From assembly GCF_036227325.1 (NCBI RefSeq), contig NZ_CP109467.1, positions 5,084,001-5,148,000 of the forward strand: a stretch of 64,000 bases of DNA, written 5' to 3'. A program made the translations under genes and the position numbers. Positions within the stretch are counted from its first letter, which is position 1, and each line of letters begins with the position of its first letter. The DNA comes from Streptomyces sp. NBC_01465. GTDB lineage: Bacteria; Actinomycetota; Actinomycetes; Streptomycetales; Streptomycetaceae. Below, one piece after another: positions 39,954 through 48,392 of this stretch. Under the pieces are notes generated by a model that saw only the letters and a program-made list of their open reading frames with translations, was not told the DNA's origin and did no database searches.

Positions 39954-42473
39954 CTACTCGGTCTTGATCGCGGTCAGCATGTTCAGCCGGGCCGCGCTGC
40001 GGGCGGGCCACAGGGCGGCGAGGATGCCGACCACGCCTGCGAGCAGGATGAAGATGCCGATCCGCTCCCAGGGCAGGACCAGCGCGTACCCGGGGATCGA
40101 GTCCTTCAGGGTCTCGCCGAGCGCCCAGGCCAGGAAGGCGCCCAGGCCGACGCCGATCACCGCGCCGTAGATCGAGATGACGACTGCTTCGAGCCGGACC
40201 ATCCGCTTGATGCGGCGGCGGTCGAGACCGATCGCGCGCAGCATGCCGATCTCCTGCTGGCGCTCGAAGACCGACATGGCCAGGGTGTTGACGACGCCCA
40301 GGACGGCGATGAGCAGGGCCATGCCGAGCAGGCCGTACATCAGGTTGAGCATGGTGTTGACGATGCCGCCGAACATGTCACGGATGTCCTGCTGGTCCAT
40401 GACCTCGATGGCGGGGTTGGCGCCGAGGGCGTCGACCAGCTTCTGCTCGTTGGCGGAGGTGGCGCCGCCGTCGATGTCGACGTAGACGGCGTTGATCTCG
40501 GGCTTGTCGCTCAGGTGCCGGTCGAGGGCGGCGGTGTCCATGACGATGCCGTTGGTGAACTCGTTGTCGTCGTAGATGCCGCCGATGGTCAGCGTGGACT
40601 TCGACTTGTCGGGGAAGCCCGCGGTGACGGTCTCCCCGGCCTTCCAGTTCTCCTGCTTCGCCAGCTTGTCGGAGATCAGGATGGAGCCCTTGGCGAGGCC
40701 GGACGACGAGCCCGAGACGATGTCGAGGTTGAGCAGCTGGTCGATGTCGGCGGCGTTCACACCGGTGACGCCCTGGCCGGTCGTGCCGTGGCCCTTGTTG
40801 GAGAGCTCCAGCCAGGCGGACTGGTCGGGGGAGTACGCGGTGACGCCCGGGGCGGCCGCGAGTGCCTTCACTGCGTCGGGCGACATGTGCTGTCCGTCGC
40901 CGGCCATCGCGACCAGGTAGTCGGCCTTGATGTTGTCGGTCGTCATCTTGTCGACGGCCTGGCCGAGCGTGACGCCGAGCGTGGTGATGCCGGTGACCAG
41001 GGTGAGGCCGATGGCGAGGGCCGCGGCCGTGGCTCCCGTACGGCGAGGATTGCGGACCGCGTTCTGCCCGGCGAGCTTCCCGGAGACGCCCCAGACGCCG
41101 ACCAGCAGCGGGCGTACGAGGGCGATGACCGGACGCGACAGGAACGGGATGAGCACGATCACGCCGATCAGCGCGAGGAACGCACCCGCCGCGATGATCA
41201 TGCGGCCGCTGTCGGTGGTCTGACCCGCGCCGGCCACGATCAGCCCGGCGCCGCCGAGGGTGAGGAGGGAGCCGATGGTGTTCCGTACGACCAGCGAGCG
41301 GCCCGTGGCGACCGCGTGGACGCTGCTCATCGCGGCGACCGGCGGGATCTTCGCGGCGCGGCGGGCGGGCAGGTACGCGGAGATCAGCGTGACCAGGACA
41401 CCGACCCCGAAGGCGGCGGCGACGGTCACGGGCGAGATCAGCAGCGGCCCGCCCGGCACCTTCATCCCGAAGGACCCCATCAGCGGGCGCAGCCCCGCCG
41501 CGAGACCGATGCCCAGGCCGAAACCGATCGCCGACGCCAGCAGGCCGACCAGGACCGCCTCGCCGAGCACGGAGCGGGTGACCTGCTTGCGGGAGGCGCC
41601 GACGGCGCGCATCAGGGCGAGCTCCCTGGTGCGCTGGGCGACCAGCATGGCGAAGGTGTTGTAGATCAGGAAGATGCCGACGAAGAGCGCGATGCCGGCG
41701 AAGGCGAGCAGGCCCGTCTTCATCGAGGAGAAGTTGGACTCGATCGACTTGGCCTGGTTCGCGGCGAGCTGGGTGCCGGTCTGGGCGTGGGCGTCCTTGG
41801 GCAGGACGCTCACGACCGAGTCGAGCAGCTGGGCGTCGTTCGCGCCGTCCTTGGCGGTGACGGTGACCGTGTCGAAGTACCCGGGCGTGCCGTAGAGCGT
41901 CTGCGCCTCGGCGGTGGAGAAGAGGCTGAGCGTGCCGCCCGCGCTGACCGCGCCGTCGTCGGTGGTGAAGATCCCGGAGAGGGTGTACGACTTCACTGGG
42001 CCGTTGCCCGCGATCCGTACGCTGCTCCCGACCTTGACCCCGGCCTTGTCGGCGGTCTCCTTGTCCAGCGCCACCTGGCCGTTCCCGGTGGGTGCGGCGC
42101 CGGTCGTGAAGGCGTAGTCGCCGGTGGGCGTGTAGTTGGCGCCGGTGGAGGACCAGCCCTGGCCGATCAGCTTGCCCTTCTTGTCGGCGACCCCGGCGAA
42201 GCCGTCGATCTGGCCGGCGGCCTTGTCGACGCCGTTCAGCGCCTGGATCTTGTCGACGTCGGACTGGGGCAGGCCCTTGCCGTCGCCGTCGTAGCCGACC
42301 GAGACGGCGACGTTGTCGTAGCTCTTCGCCGACTGGTTCTTGTAGGCGGAGCCGAGGGTGTCGGTGAAGACCAGGGTGCCGGAGACGAAGGCGACGCCGA
42401 GCATGACGGCGAGCACGGTCATCAGCAGCCTGGCCTTGTGCGCGAGCACGTTGCGCAAGGCGGTACGGAACAT
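39954..42473 (-). CDS. FtsX/MacB-type ABC permease (second copy)
   Basis: 839 residues. Same plan as 9517-12090: TM1 (LLMTVLAVMLGVAFVSGTLVF), a large extracytoplasmic domain, a first FtsX module (RTRELALMRAVGASRKQV), a central helix pair and a second extracytoplasmic domain. A final FtsX module (RQQEIGMLRAIGLDRRRI, ALWPARSAARLNML) ends it. It pairs with the ATPase upstream (44-base gap). The two systems are paralogous but the extracytoplasmic domains differ markedly, so they probably sense or export different ligands. Substrate unknown. Confidence 0.93.
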   Translation of the reverse strand: MFRTALRNVLAHKARLLMTVLAVMLGVAFVSGTLVFTDTLGSAYKNQSAKSYDNVAVSVGYDGDGKGLPQSDVDKIQALNGVDKAAGQIDGFAGVADKKGKLIGQGWSSTGANYTPTGDYAFTTGAAPTGNGQVALDKETADKAGVKVGSSVRIAGNGPVKSYTLSGIFTTDDGAVSAGGTLSLFSTAEAQTLYGTPGYFDTVTVTAKDGANDAQLLDSVVSVLPKDAHAQTGTQLAANQAKSIESNFSSMKTGLLAFAGIALFVGIFLIYNTFAMLVAQRTRELALMRAVGASRKQVTRSVLGEAVLVGLLASAIGFGLGIGLAAGLRPLMGSFGMKVPGGPLLISPVTVAAAFGVGVLVTLISAYLPARRAAKIPPVAAMSSVHAVATGRSLVVRNTIGSLLTLGGAGLIVAGAGQTTDSGRMIIAAGAFLALIGVIVLIPFLSRPVIALVRPLLVGVWGVSGKLAGQNAVRNPRRTGATAAALAIGLTLVTGITTLGVTLGQAVDKMTTDNIKADYLVAMAGDGQHMSPDAVKALAAAPGVTAYSPDQSAWLELSNKGHGTTGQGVTGVNAADIDQLLNLDIVSGSSSGLAKGSILISDKLAKQENWKAGETVTAGFPDKSKSTLTIGGIYDDNEFTNGIVMDTAALDRHLSDKPEINAVYVDIDGGATSANEQKLVDALGANPAIEVMDQQDIRDMFGGIVNTMLNLMYGLLGMALLIAVLGVVNTLAMSVFERQQEIGMLRAIGLDRRRIKRMVRLEAVVISIYGAVIGVGLGAFLAWALGETLKDSIPGYALVLPWERIGIFILLAGVVGILAALWPARSAARLNMLTAIKTE

Positions 42474-42517
42474 GGTGTGTCAGTCCTGGGGTGTGGAGTG
42501 GCAGGGGTCCGGGCGGA

Positions 42518-43288
42518 TCAGCTCGTACGGCCCCTGGCGTCGAACTCCTTCATGCGGTCCAGCACGCCGTCGGCGGTGGGGGAGAGCATCTCGTCGACGA
42601 TCCGGCCGTCGGCGAGGAAGATCACCCGGTCCGCATAGGCGGCGGCGACCGGGTCGTGCGTCACCATCACCACGGTCTGGCCCAGCTCCCGTACGGAATT
42701 GCGGAGGAAGCCCAGGACCTCGGCGCCCGAGCGCGAGTCCAGGTTCCCCGTCGGCTCGTCGCCGAAGATGATCTCGGGCTGCGAGGCCAGGGCGCGTGCC
42801 ACGGCGACGCGCTGCTGCTGGCCGCCGGAGAGCTGGGTGGGGCGGTGGCCGAGGCGGTCCCTGAGGCCCACCATGTCGATGACGTTCTGCAGCCAGGCCT
42901 TGTCGGGCTTGCGGCCCGCGATGTCCATCGGGAGCGTGATGTTCTCCAGCGCGGTCAGCGTCGGCAGCAGGTTGAAGGCCTGGAAGATGAAGCCGATCTT
43001 GTCGCGGCGGAGCTGCGTGAGCTGCTTGTCCTTGAGCGAGCCGAGCTCGGTCTCACCGATCCGTACGGATCCGGCCGAGAAGGTGTCCAGACCGGCCACG
43101 CAGTGCATCAGCGTGGACTTGCCGGAGCCCGAGGGGCCCATGATCGCGGTGAACTCGCCCTGCCGGAAGTCGACGGAGACCTGGTCCAGGGCGACCACCT
43201 GCGTCTCGCCCAGTCCGTACACCTTGGACAGTTCCGTGGCGCGGGCGGCCACCGCGGTGGTGCGGGCGGCGAAGGGGGTGGTGGTCAC
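42518..43288 (-). CDS. MacB/LolD-type ABC ATP-binding protein (second copy)
   Basis: 256 residues. Walker A GPSGSGKST, Q-loop in FIFQAFNLLPT, signature LSGGQQQRVAVARALA, Walker B IIFGDEPTGNLD and VTHD. Much of the chain is identical to 8732-9520, including the C-terminal KEFDARGRTS. The GTG at 43288 is chosen (AGGAGA 8-13 bases upstream) because its N-terminus aligns with the first copy; an ATG at 43477 would add 63 unlikely residues. Operon with the permease downstream. Confidence 0.93.
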   Translation of the reverse strand: MTTTPFAARTTAVAARATELSKVYGLGETQVVALDQVSVDFRQGEFTAIMGPSGSGKSTLMHCVAGLDTFSAGSVRIGETELGSLKDKQLTQLRRDKIGFIFQAFNLLPTLTALENITLPMDIAGRKPDKAWLQNVIDMVGLRDRLGHRPTQLSGGQQQRVAVARALASQPEIIFGDEPTGNLDSRSGAEVLGFLRNSVRELGQTVVMVTHDPVAAAYADRVIFLADGRIVDEMLSPTADGVLDRMKEFDARGRTS

Positions 43289-43660
43289 GAGGAGGGTCTC
43301 CTGTCGGGGCTGCTGTGCGGGGGACCGCGGGGACTCCTTCATCCTGTCCGCGCCCGGCAGCAGGAACGTCCCTCCCGATGCCCGTTCCCGGGGCCCTCTT
43401 GAGTCTGACCGGGACCCCTCCGTCTCCTCCTCCGGTATGACACGGCCCCTGAGACGCGGCAGGCGACTTTGCGTCATTCCGGCGGTCGCCGTACAACCGG
43501 ACGGTCAGCCGGATACCGCCTCCGGCATGTGCCGATCGGCGCGAAGTGGGCTGACGCACCCTCAGGCGTCAATAAAATAAGACAACATCGGGCTGTTGTT
43601 CCGCTGTTCGGGGGACGGGCCCCGATAGGCTCGGACCGCACAAGGGGGAGCCCGCGCCTT
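43289..43660. other. Intergenic region between ABC ATPase and bldA
   Basis: About 370 bases without a protein gene. The left half (43289-43500) is the leader of the minus-strand ATPase; the right half carries the candidate bldA promoter and its inverted repeats. Confidence 0.5.
43551..43578 (+). promoter_or_regulatory. Candidate bldA promoter with inverted repeats
   Basis: CTGACG (43551-43556) and TAAAAT (43573-43578), 16-base spacing, inside a striking A-rich patch. TGACGC/GCGTCA (43552-43571) overlaps it, and ACAAC/GTTGT (43582-43599) lies at the expected initiation site. A second -10-like TAGGCT is at 43626-43631. Confidence 0.4.
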
Positions 43661-43743
43661 GCCCGGATGGTGGAATGCAGACACGGCGAGCTTAAACCTC
43701 GCTGCCCCTCGGGGGCGTACCGGTTCGAGTCCGGTTCCGGGCA
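43661..43743 (+). tRNA. bldA: tRNA-Leu (anticodon UAA), bldA
   Basis: Complete cloverleaf: acceptor GCCCGGA / TCCGGGC with discriminator A at 43743, D-arm with TGGTGG, and anticodon stem GCGAG / CTCGC enclosing the loop CTTAAAC (anticodon TAA). The type II variable arm is GCCCC-TC-GGGGGC and the T-arm is ACCGG-TTCGAGT-CCGGT. CCA is not fully encoded (ACCT follows). In Streptomyces this is the only tRNA reading UUA, and it controls development and secondary metabolism by limiting translation of rare TTA-containing genes (established). No in-frame TTA codon was noticed in the protein genes of this window on manual reading. Confidence 0.96.
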
Positions 43744-43873
43744 CCTCGCCTGCCGCTGCGGCCCCGGTCACCGTCATGATCGCGAAAAGATCCTTCTCAG
43801 GCAGTAGAGTCTTCGCTTTGCTTTCCCATTACTCTTGACGTGAGGCCACGCACGGTGGCCACAAAGGAGTGAG

Positions 43874-44725
43874 ATGAGGAGCAGCAACCCGGTCTTCTCG
43901 CGACGGGGGTTCAGCCGCGACAGCGGCGGCTACGCGGGGTTCAACGCGCAGCAGCAGCCGCAGGCCGGGGGCAACCCGTACGCGCAGGCCCCGACCGCCG
44001 ACCAATACGCGACGAATCCGTACGCCACGCAGACGCCCGCGCCTCCGCGCTCCGGCGCCATGACGATGGACGACGTCGTCTCGCGTACGGCCATGACGCT
44101 CGGCACCGTGGTCGTCGGTGCCGTCCTGGCCTGGGTGGTTCTGCCGGTCTCCACGACGAGCTACGGGCTGGCCATCGGTGCGGCGCTCGTCGCCTTCGTG
44201 CTGGCGATCATCCAGTCCTTCAAGCGCAAGCCCGTGCCGGCGCTGATCATCGGTTACGCCGCGTTCGAGGGTGTCTTCCTCGGCGTGATCAGCGAGATGT
44301 ACAACGAGGCGTGGTCGGGTGCTCCCTTCCAGGCTGTGCTGGGCACGATGGCGGTCTCGGCCGCCACGCTCATCGCGTACAAGCAGCGGTGGATCCGTGT
44401 CACCGCGCGCTATGCCCGGATCGGCATGACCATCGCGATCGCGTTCGTGCTGGTCATGGCCGTCAACCTGCTGGTGGTCGCCTTCGGCGGTGCCGACGGC
44501 GGCGGGCTGCGCAGCTTCGGGCCGCTCGGCTTCGCGGTCGGTGTGCTGGCGATCCTGCTCGGCTGCTTCTTCCTGACGCTGGACTTCAAGCAGATCGAGG
44601 ACGGCATCACCTACGGCGCTCCGCGCGAGGAGTCGTGGCTGGCGGCGTTCGGTCTGACGATGTCGCTGGTCTGGATCTACCTGGAGATGCTGCGGCTCGT
44701 GGCGATCTTGCAGGGGAACGACTGA
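43874..44725 (+). CDS. Bax inhibitor-1 / YccA-family membrane protein
   Basis: 283 residues. The N-terminal ~75 residues are Gln/Pro/Ala/Tyr-rich and cytoplasmic. Seven helices follow (TLGTVVVGAVLAWVVLPV; GAALVAFVLAIIQSF; LIIGYAAFEGVFLGVISEMY; AVLGTMAVSAATLIAY; GMTIAIAFVLVMAVNLLVVA; FAVGVLAILLGCFFLTLDF; FGLTMSLVWIYLEMLRLV). The family hallmarks EGVFLGVISEMY and DFKQIEDGI are seen. BAX-inhibitor-like proteins are pH-gated ion leak channels in the characterised bacterial example; the role here is unknown. RBS AAGGAGTGAG. It lies just downstream of bldA and may be partly cotranscribed. Confidence 0.92.
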   Translation: MRSSNPVFSRRGFSRDSGGYAGFNAQQQPQAGGNPYAQAPTADQYATNPYATQTPAPPRSGAMTMDDVVSRTAMTLGTVVVGAVLAWVVLPVSTTSYGLAIGAALVAFVLAIIQSFKRKPVPALIIGYAAFEGVFLGVISEMYNEAWSGAPFQAVLGTMAVSAATLIAYKQRWIRVTARYARIGMTIAIAFVLVMAVNLLVVAFGGADGGGLRSFGPLGFAVGVLAILLGCFFLTLDFKQIEDGITYGAPREESWLAAFGLTMSLVWIYLEMLRLVAILQGND

Positions 44726-44736
44726 CGCACCGCGTA

Positions 44737-44776
44737 CGGAAGGGCCCGTTCCCCGGTCGGGGGGCGGGCCCTTCCG
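44737..44776. terminator. Hairpin terminator
   Basis: Arms CGGAAGGGCCCG (44737-44748) and CGGGCCCTTCCG (44765-44776), perfect 12-bp stem, between the membrane-protein gene and the convergent DUF4287 gene. Confidence 0.8.
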
Positions 44777-44796
44777 CGTTGTCGGGTGCGTACGCC

Positions 44797-45027
44797 TTAG
44801 AGCAGCCTCCGCGCAGCTCGCCTCAGGTCGTACTCATGGATGATCGCCTTGGCGTGGCCGTAAGCCAGATTGTGTTCGGTCCTGAGCCAGCTGACCTTCT
44901 CCTCGAAGCGGAAGAAAGCGGGGCCTTCATCAACGGCTCGCAGCCAGTCGGACACTTCACGACCGGTGCAGTGGGGGATTCGGGAGAGCAGATTGCGATG
45001 GGTCTCTTCGGAGAAGACTTGGGACAT
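44797..45027 (-). CDS. Small DUF4287 protein
   Basis: 76 residues, MSQVFSEETHRNLLSRIPHC, with conserved VSDWLRAVDEGP, FRFEEKVSWLRTEHNLAYGHA and AIIHEYD. These match the DUF4287 family of small, acidic cytoplasmic proteins in actinobacteria, sometimes fused to a DUF5655 domain. Start at 45027 because GGAGG lies seven bases upstream; an upstream ATG at 45045 lacks one. Function unknown. Confidence 0.85.
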   Translation of the reverse strand: MSQVFSEETHRNLLSRIPHCTGREVSDWLRAVDEGPAFFRFEEKVSWLRTEHNLAYGHAKAIIHEYDLRRAARRLL

Positions 45028-45129
45028 CGGCGCCTCCGGACGCATTGCACGAGAGCTGGTCCTTCATTGCACCGTGCCTGACTGTTGGCCTGTTGGCAAC
45101 CGTCCCGTGGAGGCGCGTAGGGTCGCGCT

Positions 45130-45474
45130 GTGCTTGATACGACACCGCTCCTCACCGCCGTCGACCGCTTCGCCGACCGGCTACGGTCCGCCCCCCAGAG
45201 CCGTCTGCAGCAGGGTGCCGCCGCCGAAGGACTGGCTCTGGCCAGGGAATTGGCGCTGCGGGCGCAGCGTATCGAGGAGCCGGGCGGGGAGCCGCGCGTG
45301 ATGCCCGATGCGGGTGTGTTCGCTGTTGCGGACCAAGTCGCGGTCGCCGGCCATGACTTGGCCGAGATTCTCCGTACGACAGCGGACAACGCGGACATGG
45401 CTGCGGCCCCGTCCCGGGAGCTGGACGAGGCCGTGGAGCTGGTGGCAGCGGCGGCGGCTAGAGCGACGCTATGA
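45130..45474 (+). CDS. Conserved hypothetical protein
   Basis: 114 residues, GTG start, almost wholly helical, Ala/Arg/Leu-rich (LLTAVDRFADRLRSAP; AAAEGLALARELALRAQRIE; VAVAGHDLAEILRTTADNAD). No signal peptide or motif that I recognise. It is divergent from the DUF4287 gene and its 3' end overlaps the convergent gene by 17 bases. Conserved in this position in Streptomyces from memory; function unknown. Confidence 0.78.
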   Translation: MLDTTPLLTAVDRFADRLRSAPQSRLQQGAAAEGLALARELALRAQRIEEPGGEPRVMPDAGVFAVADQVAVAGHDLAEILRTTADNADMAAAPSRELDEAVELVAAAAARATL

Positions 45475-46312
45475 CGCGGTCGGCGAGGATGTAGACGTTC
45501 TCCTCGCCGCAGGAGAAGGTCAGCGCGTACGCGCCCGCGACTCCGGATCCGCCGAGCAGCACCGGGGCGTCGCCCTCGCGCAGCGACTCGGCGAGGCGCT
45601 CCGCGGTCTCGCGGTGGCCCGGCGTCATGCACAGGGTCGTGCCGTCGGCGAAGACGTACACATCGAGCGTGCCGAGCGGTCCCGGGCGTACGTCCGAGAG
45701 CGCCGTACGGGACTCGGCGAGCTCCTCGAGGCGCGTCACCGTGCGCTCATGGTCGGCGACTACGGGTGTCTGTACGGGGACGAACTCGGGGTGCGAGGGG
45801 TGGCGTCGGCGGGCCGCGGCCAGCTCGGGGGAGTCCTCGGGGAACTCCTCGGCGAGGCTCTCCACCGTGGCCGCTGCGATGTCGTCGTCGCCGTCCAGTA
45901 CGGAGTCGAGGACCGCGTCGAAGCCGGGCTCGAAGCCCGCGAAGTCGGCCTGGCGGGGCACGAAGAACGCGGCGTCGTCGCCGAGTCCGGCCAGTCCGCC
46001 GAGCAGCGACGGGGCGTCGGCCGCGTCGCGGGACTCCTGGGCGGCCCAGAAGGCGCGCGCCTCGGCCAGCTCGCGCTCCCGCTCCTCGGCGAGGGCCTCG
46101 GCGACCGCGGTACGTATTTCGGACGACCAGTTCTCCGCGGCGGGCGTTTCGCGCGCTCCGGGGACGGTCGCGGTGCTGCCGGCGGCCGCACGGGCCTGGG
46201 CCGATGCGGCGGTCAGCTGGGTGAGCTGCTTGCGCAGGCCGTGGACGGCGTACAGCACAGCAGCGCCGACGGCCGTGGCAGCGGCCGTCGTCAGCAGCAG
46301 GGCAAGAGACAT
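45458..46312 (-). CDS. Membrane-anchored hypothetical protein
   Basis: 284 residues from the ATG at 46312 (MSLALLLTTAAATAVGAAVL, a single N-terminal anchor). A coiled-coil-prone stretch (IRTAVAEALAEERERELAE) precedes an acidic middle and a C-terminal beta-rich domain (TLDVYVFADGTTLCMTPGHR, then GAYALTFSCGEENVYILADR). No family recognised. Likely a cytoplasmic-facing or secreted anchored protein conserved in Streptomyces. Confidence 0.8.
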   Translation of the reverse strand: MSLALLLTTAAATAVGAAVLYAVHGLRKQLTQLTAASAQARAAAGSTATVPGARETPAAENWSSEIRTAVAEALAEERERELAEARAFWAAQESRDAADAPSLLGGLAGLGDDAAFFVPRQADFAGFEPGFDAVLDSVLDGDDDIAAATVESLAEEFPEDSPELAAARRRHPSHPEFVPVQTPVVADHERTVTRLEELAESRTALSDVRPGPLGTLDVYVFADGTTLCMTPGHRETAERLAESLREGDAPVLLGGSGVAGAYALTFSCGEENVYILADRVIASL

Positions 46313-46472
46313 GGCGCTCACTGACTTACTCCCGGTTTCAATCGATCCCCCGGACTTCCTACATCAGCTTCCCGTGTACCTGCGCCCGCTGTCAGTGCAT
46401 TACGTCACGAATTGGACAGGTCTTTGTGCCTGGTGTTTAGTCCCGAAACGGCCGTGACCTGCGGGAATGAAC

Positions 46473-46505
46473 CTCCCCCAGGAGATAGGTCACATCCTGG
46501 GGGAG
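46473..46505. terminator. Terminator-like hairpin
   Basis: Perfect 11-bp arms CTCCCCCAGGA and TCCTGGGGGAG around an 11-base loop, 52 bases beyond the thiolase stop (minus strand), in the 46313-46556 spacer. Confidence 0.65.
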
Positions 46506-46556
46506 ATTCGGTCACGACTGTGACGCGGGGGACCGCCGGAGATTACTGAGAGTTGA

Positions 46557-47780
46557 TCAGCTGAGACGCTCGATCACCATGGCCATGCCCTGGCCGCCAC
46601 CCACGCACATCGTCTCCAGACCGAACTGCTTGTCGTGGAACTGAAGGCTGTTGATGAGTGTGCCGGTGATCCGGGCGCCTGTCATGCCGAAGGGGTGGCC
46701 CACCGCGATGGCACCGCCGTTGACGTTCACCTTGTCCAGGTCCAGGCCGAGGTCCTGGTAGGAGGGGATGACCTGTGCGGCGAACGCCTCGTTGATCTCG
46801 GCCAAGTCGATGTCGCCGATGGTGAGTCCGGCCCGCTTCAGCGCCTGCTTCGACGCCTCGACGGGACCGTAACCCATGATCTCGGGAGAGAGGCCGGAGA
46901 CTCCGGTGGAGACGATCCGGGCGAGCGGGGTGAGACCGAGGTCACGCGCCTTGGTGTCGCTCATGATGACGAGCGCCGCGGCGCCGTCGTTGAGCGGGCA
47001 GCAGTTGGCAGCCGTGATCTTGCCGTCGGGGCGGAAGACGGGCTTGAGGCCCTGGACGCCTTCGAGGGTGACGCCCGCGCGCGGGCCGTCGTCCTGCGAG
47101 ACGACCGTGCCGTCGGGGGTGGTGACCGGGGTGATCTCCCGCTCCCAGAAGCCGTTCTTGATGGCCTGCTCGGCGAGGTTCTGCGAGCGCACGCCGAACT
47201 CGTCCATCTCGGCGCGGCTGATGTTCTTGATCCCGGCGAGGTTCTCGGCGGTCTGGCCCATCGCGATGTACGCGTCGGGGGCGAGGCCGTCCTCACGCGG
47301 GTCGTGCCAGACCGGGGCGCCCTCGGTCGCGGCGGTGGCCGCGGTGCGGGCCTCGGCGTCGGCGAAGAGCGGGTTCTTCGTGTCCGGGAGCGAGTCGGAG
47401 TTGCCCTTGACGAAGCGGGACACCATCTCGACACCGGCCGAGATGAAGACGTCGCCCTCGCCGGCCTTGATGGCGTGCAGCGCCATGCGGCTCGTCTGGA
47501 GGGAGGAGGAGCAGTAGCGGGTGACCGTACAGCCGGGGAGGTGGTCCATTCCCATCTGTACGGCGACGATGCGGCCCAGGTTGTGACCCTGCTCGCCGCC
47601 GGGCAGACCGCAGCCGAGCATCAGGTCGTCGATGTCGCGCGGGTCCAGCTCGGGGACCTTGGCCAGGGCGGCCTGGATGATCGTGGCGGTCAGGTCGTCG
47701 GCGCGCAGATCCTTCAGCGAGCCCTTGAAGGCGCGACCGATCGGGGAGCGGGCGGTGGAGACGATCACGGCTTCGGGCAT
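46557..47780 (-). CDS. Thiolase (acetyl-CoA acetyltransferase / 3-ketoacyl-CoA thiolase)
   Basis: 407 residues. It catalyses thiolytic cleavage or Claisen condensation of acyl-CoA. Seen: nucleophilic Cys in [20 protein letters not shown] (near residue 89), the C-terminal [11 protein letters not shown] with the active-site His and the second Cys in [19 protein letters not shown] context ([13 protein letters not shown]). [10 protein letters not shown] is also present. The start at 47780 follows GGAG; the open frame extends 23 codons further. A single gene facing a short membrane protein gene. Whether it acts in beta-oxidation or in biosynthesis cannot be read from the sequence. Confidence 0.94.
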   Translation of the reverse strand: MPEAVIVSTARSPIGRAFKGSLKDLRADDLTATIIQAALAKVPELDPRDIDDLMLGCGLPGGEQGHNLGRIVAVQMGMDHLPGCTVTRYCSSSLQTSRMALHAIKAGEGDVFISAGVEMVSRFVKGNSDSLPDTKNPLFADAEARTAATAATEGAPVWHDPREDGLAPDAYIAMGQTAENLAGIKNISRAEMDEFGVRSQNLAEQAIKNGFWEREITPVTTPDGTVVSQDDGPRAGVTLEGVQGLKPVFRPDGKITAANCCPLNDGAAALVIMSDTKARDLGLTPLARIVSTGVSGLSPEIMGYGPVEASKQALKRAGLTIGDIDLAEINEAFAAQVIPSYQDLGLDLDKVNVNGGAIAVGHPFGMTGARITGTLINSLQFHDKQFGLETMCVGGGQGMAMVIERLS

Positions 47781-47879
47781 CACAGCTCCATGAGGGGTGG
47801 AGAAGGCAGGACTGTGAGGGAAGTTACCCGTACGTATCGTCCAGGTCACCGGATAGCGCGTGTGATGCGGGCCTCTTTT

Positions 47880-47892
47880 CTAAGCGCTTGCT
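47880..47892. promoter_or_regulatory. AAGCGCTT palindrome upstream of thiolase
   Basis: CTAAGCGCTTGCT contains the 8-bp palindrome AAGCGCTT, about 100 bases before the thiolase start. It resembles operators of TetR-type fatty-acid-degradation regulators (inference). Confidence 0.3.
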
Positions 47893-47964
47893 CAGGGGGA
47901 GGGGTCGTGAATTGGGGGGTTAGCCCCACTGACCCGGCCCGGCCCGGCTTCGTACCGTGTCCGT

Positions 47965-48390
47965 ATGACTGCGAGCGATCCCGAGCTGAAGAAGGAACTC
48001 GACGCGACGCTGCACGCGCGCAAGGAGCTGGGTGAGGACTACGAGTCCGCCCTCGTCGACTCGTTCCTGGAGAAGGTCGAGCAGCGGCTCGACGGTACGG
48101 TCGACCGCCGGGTGCGGCGCCAAGTGGCCGAACAGCAGATGACGGTCGCCAGAGGAGCGCGGGCGCCGCAGTCCGACTCCGGTTTCGGGGAGCGGTACGG
48201 CTTCGGCATCGTCTCGCTGATCCTGGCGGTCCCGCTCTCGGCGATCGGCGCGGTCAACGCCGGCCTCTCGGGGCTCTTCGTCACCTGGGCGGGGATCGTG
48301 GGCGTCAATGTCGTCCACGCCGCGCGCGACGGCGGGCTCTTCCCGCGGCGCCGCGGGAAGCCCTCGTCCTCGTCCGACTGGGACGACTGA
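47965..48390 (+). CDS. Small membrane protein
   Basis: 141 residues: a helical N-terminus with charged coiled-coil character (LKKELDATLHARKELGEDYE; LVDSFLEKVEQRLD), then two hydrophobic helices (YGFGIVSLILAVPLSAIGAV; GLSGLFVTWAGIVGVNVV) and a short basic/Ser tail. Typical of a Streptomyces conserved hypothetical membrane protein. Stops two bases before the end of the convergent SDR gene. Confidence 0.82.
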   Translation: MTASDPELKKELDATLHARKELGEDYESALVDSFLEKVEQRLDGTVDRRVRRQVAEQQMTVARGARAPQSDSGFGERYGFGIVSLILAVPLSAIGAVNAGLSGLFVTWAGIVGVNVVHAARDGGLFPRRRGKPSSSSDWDD

Positions 48391-48392
48391 CC

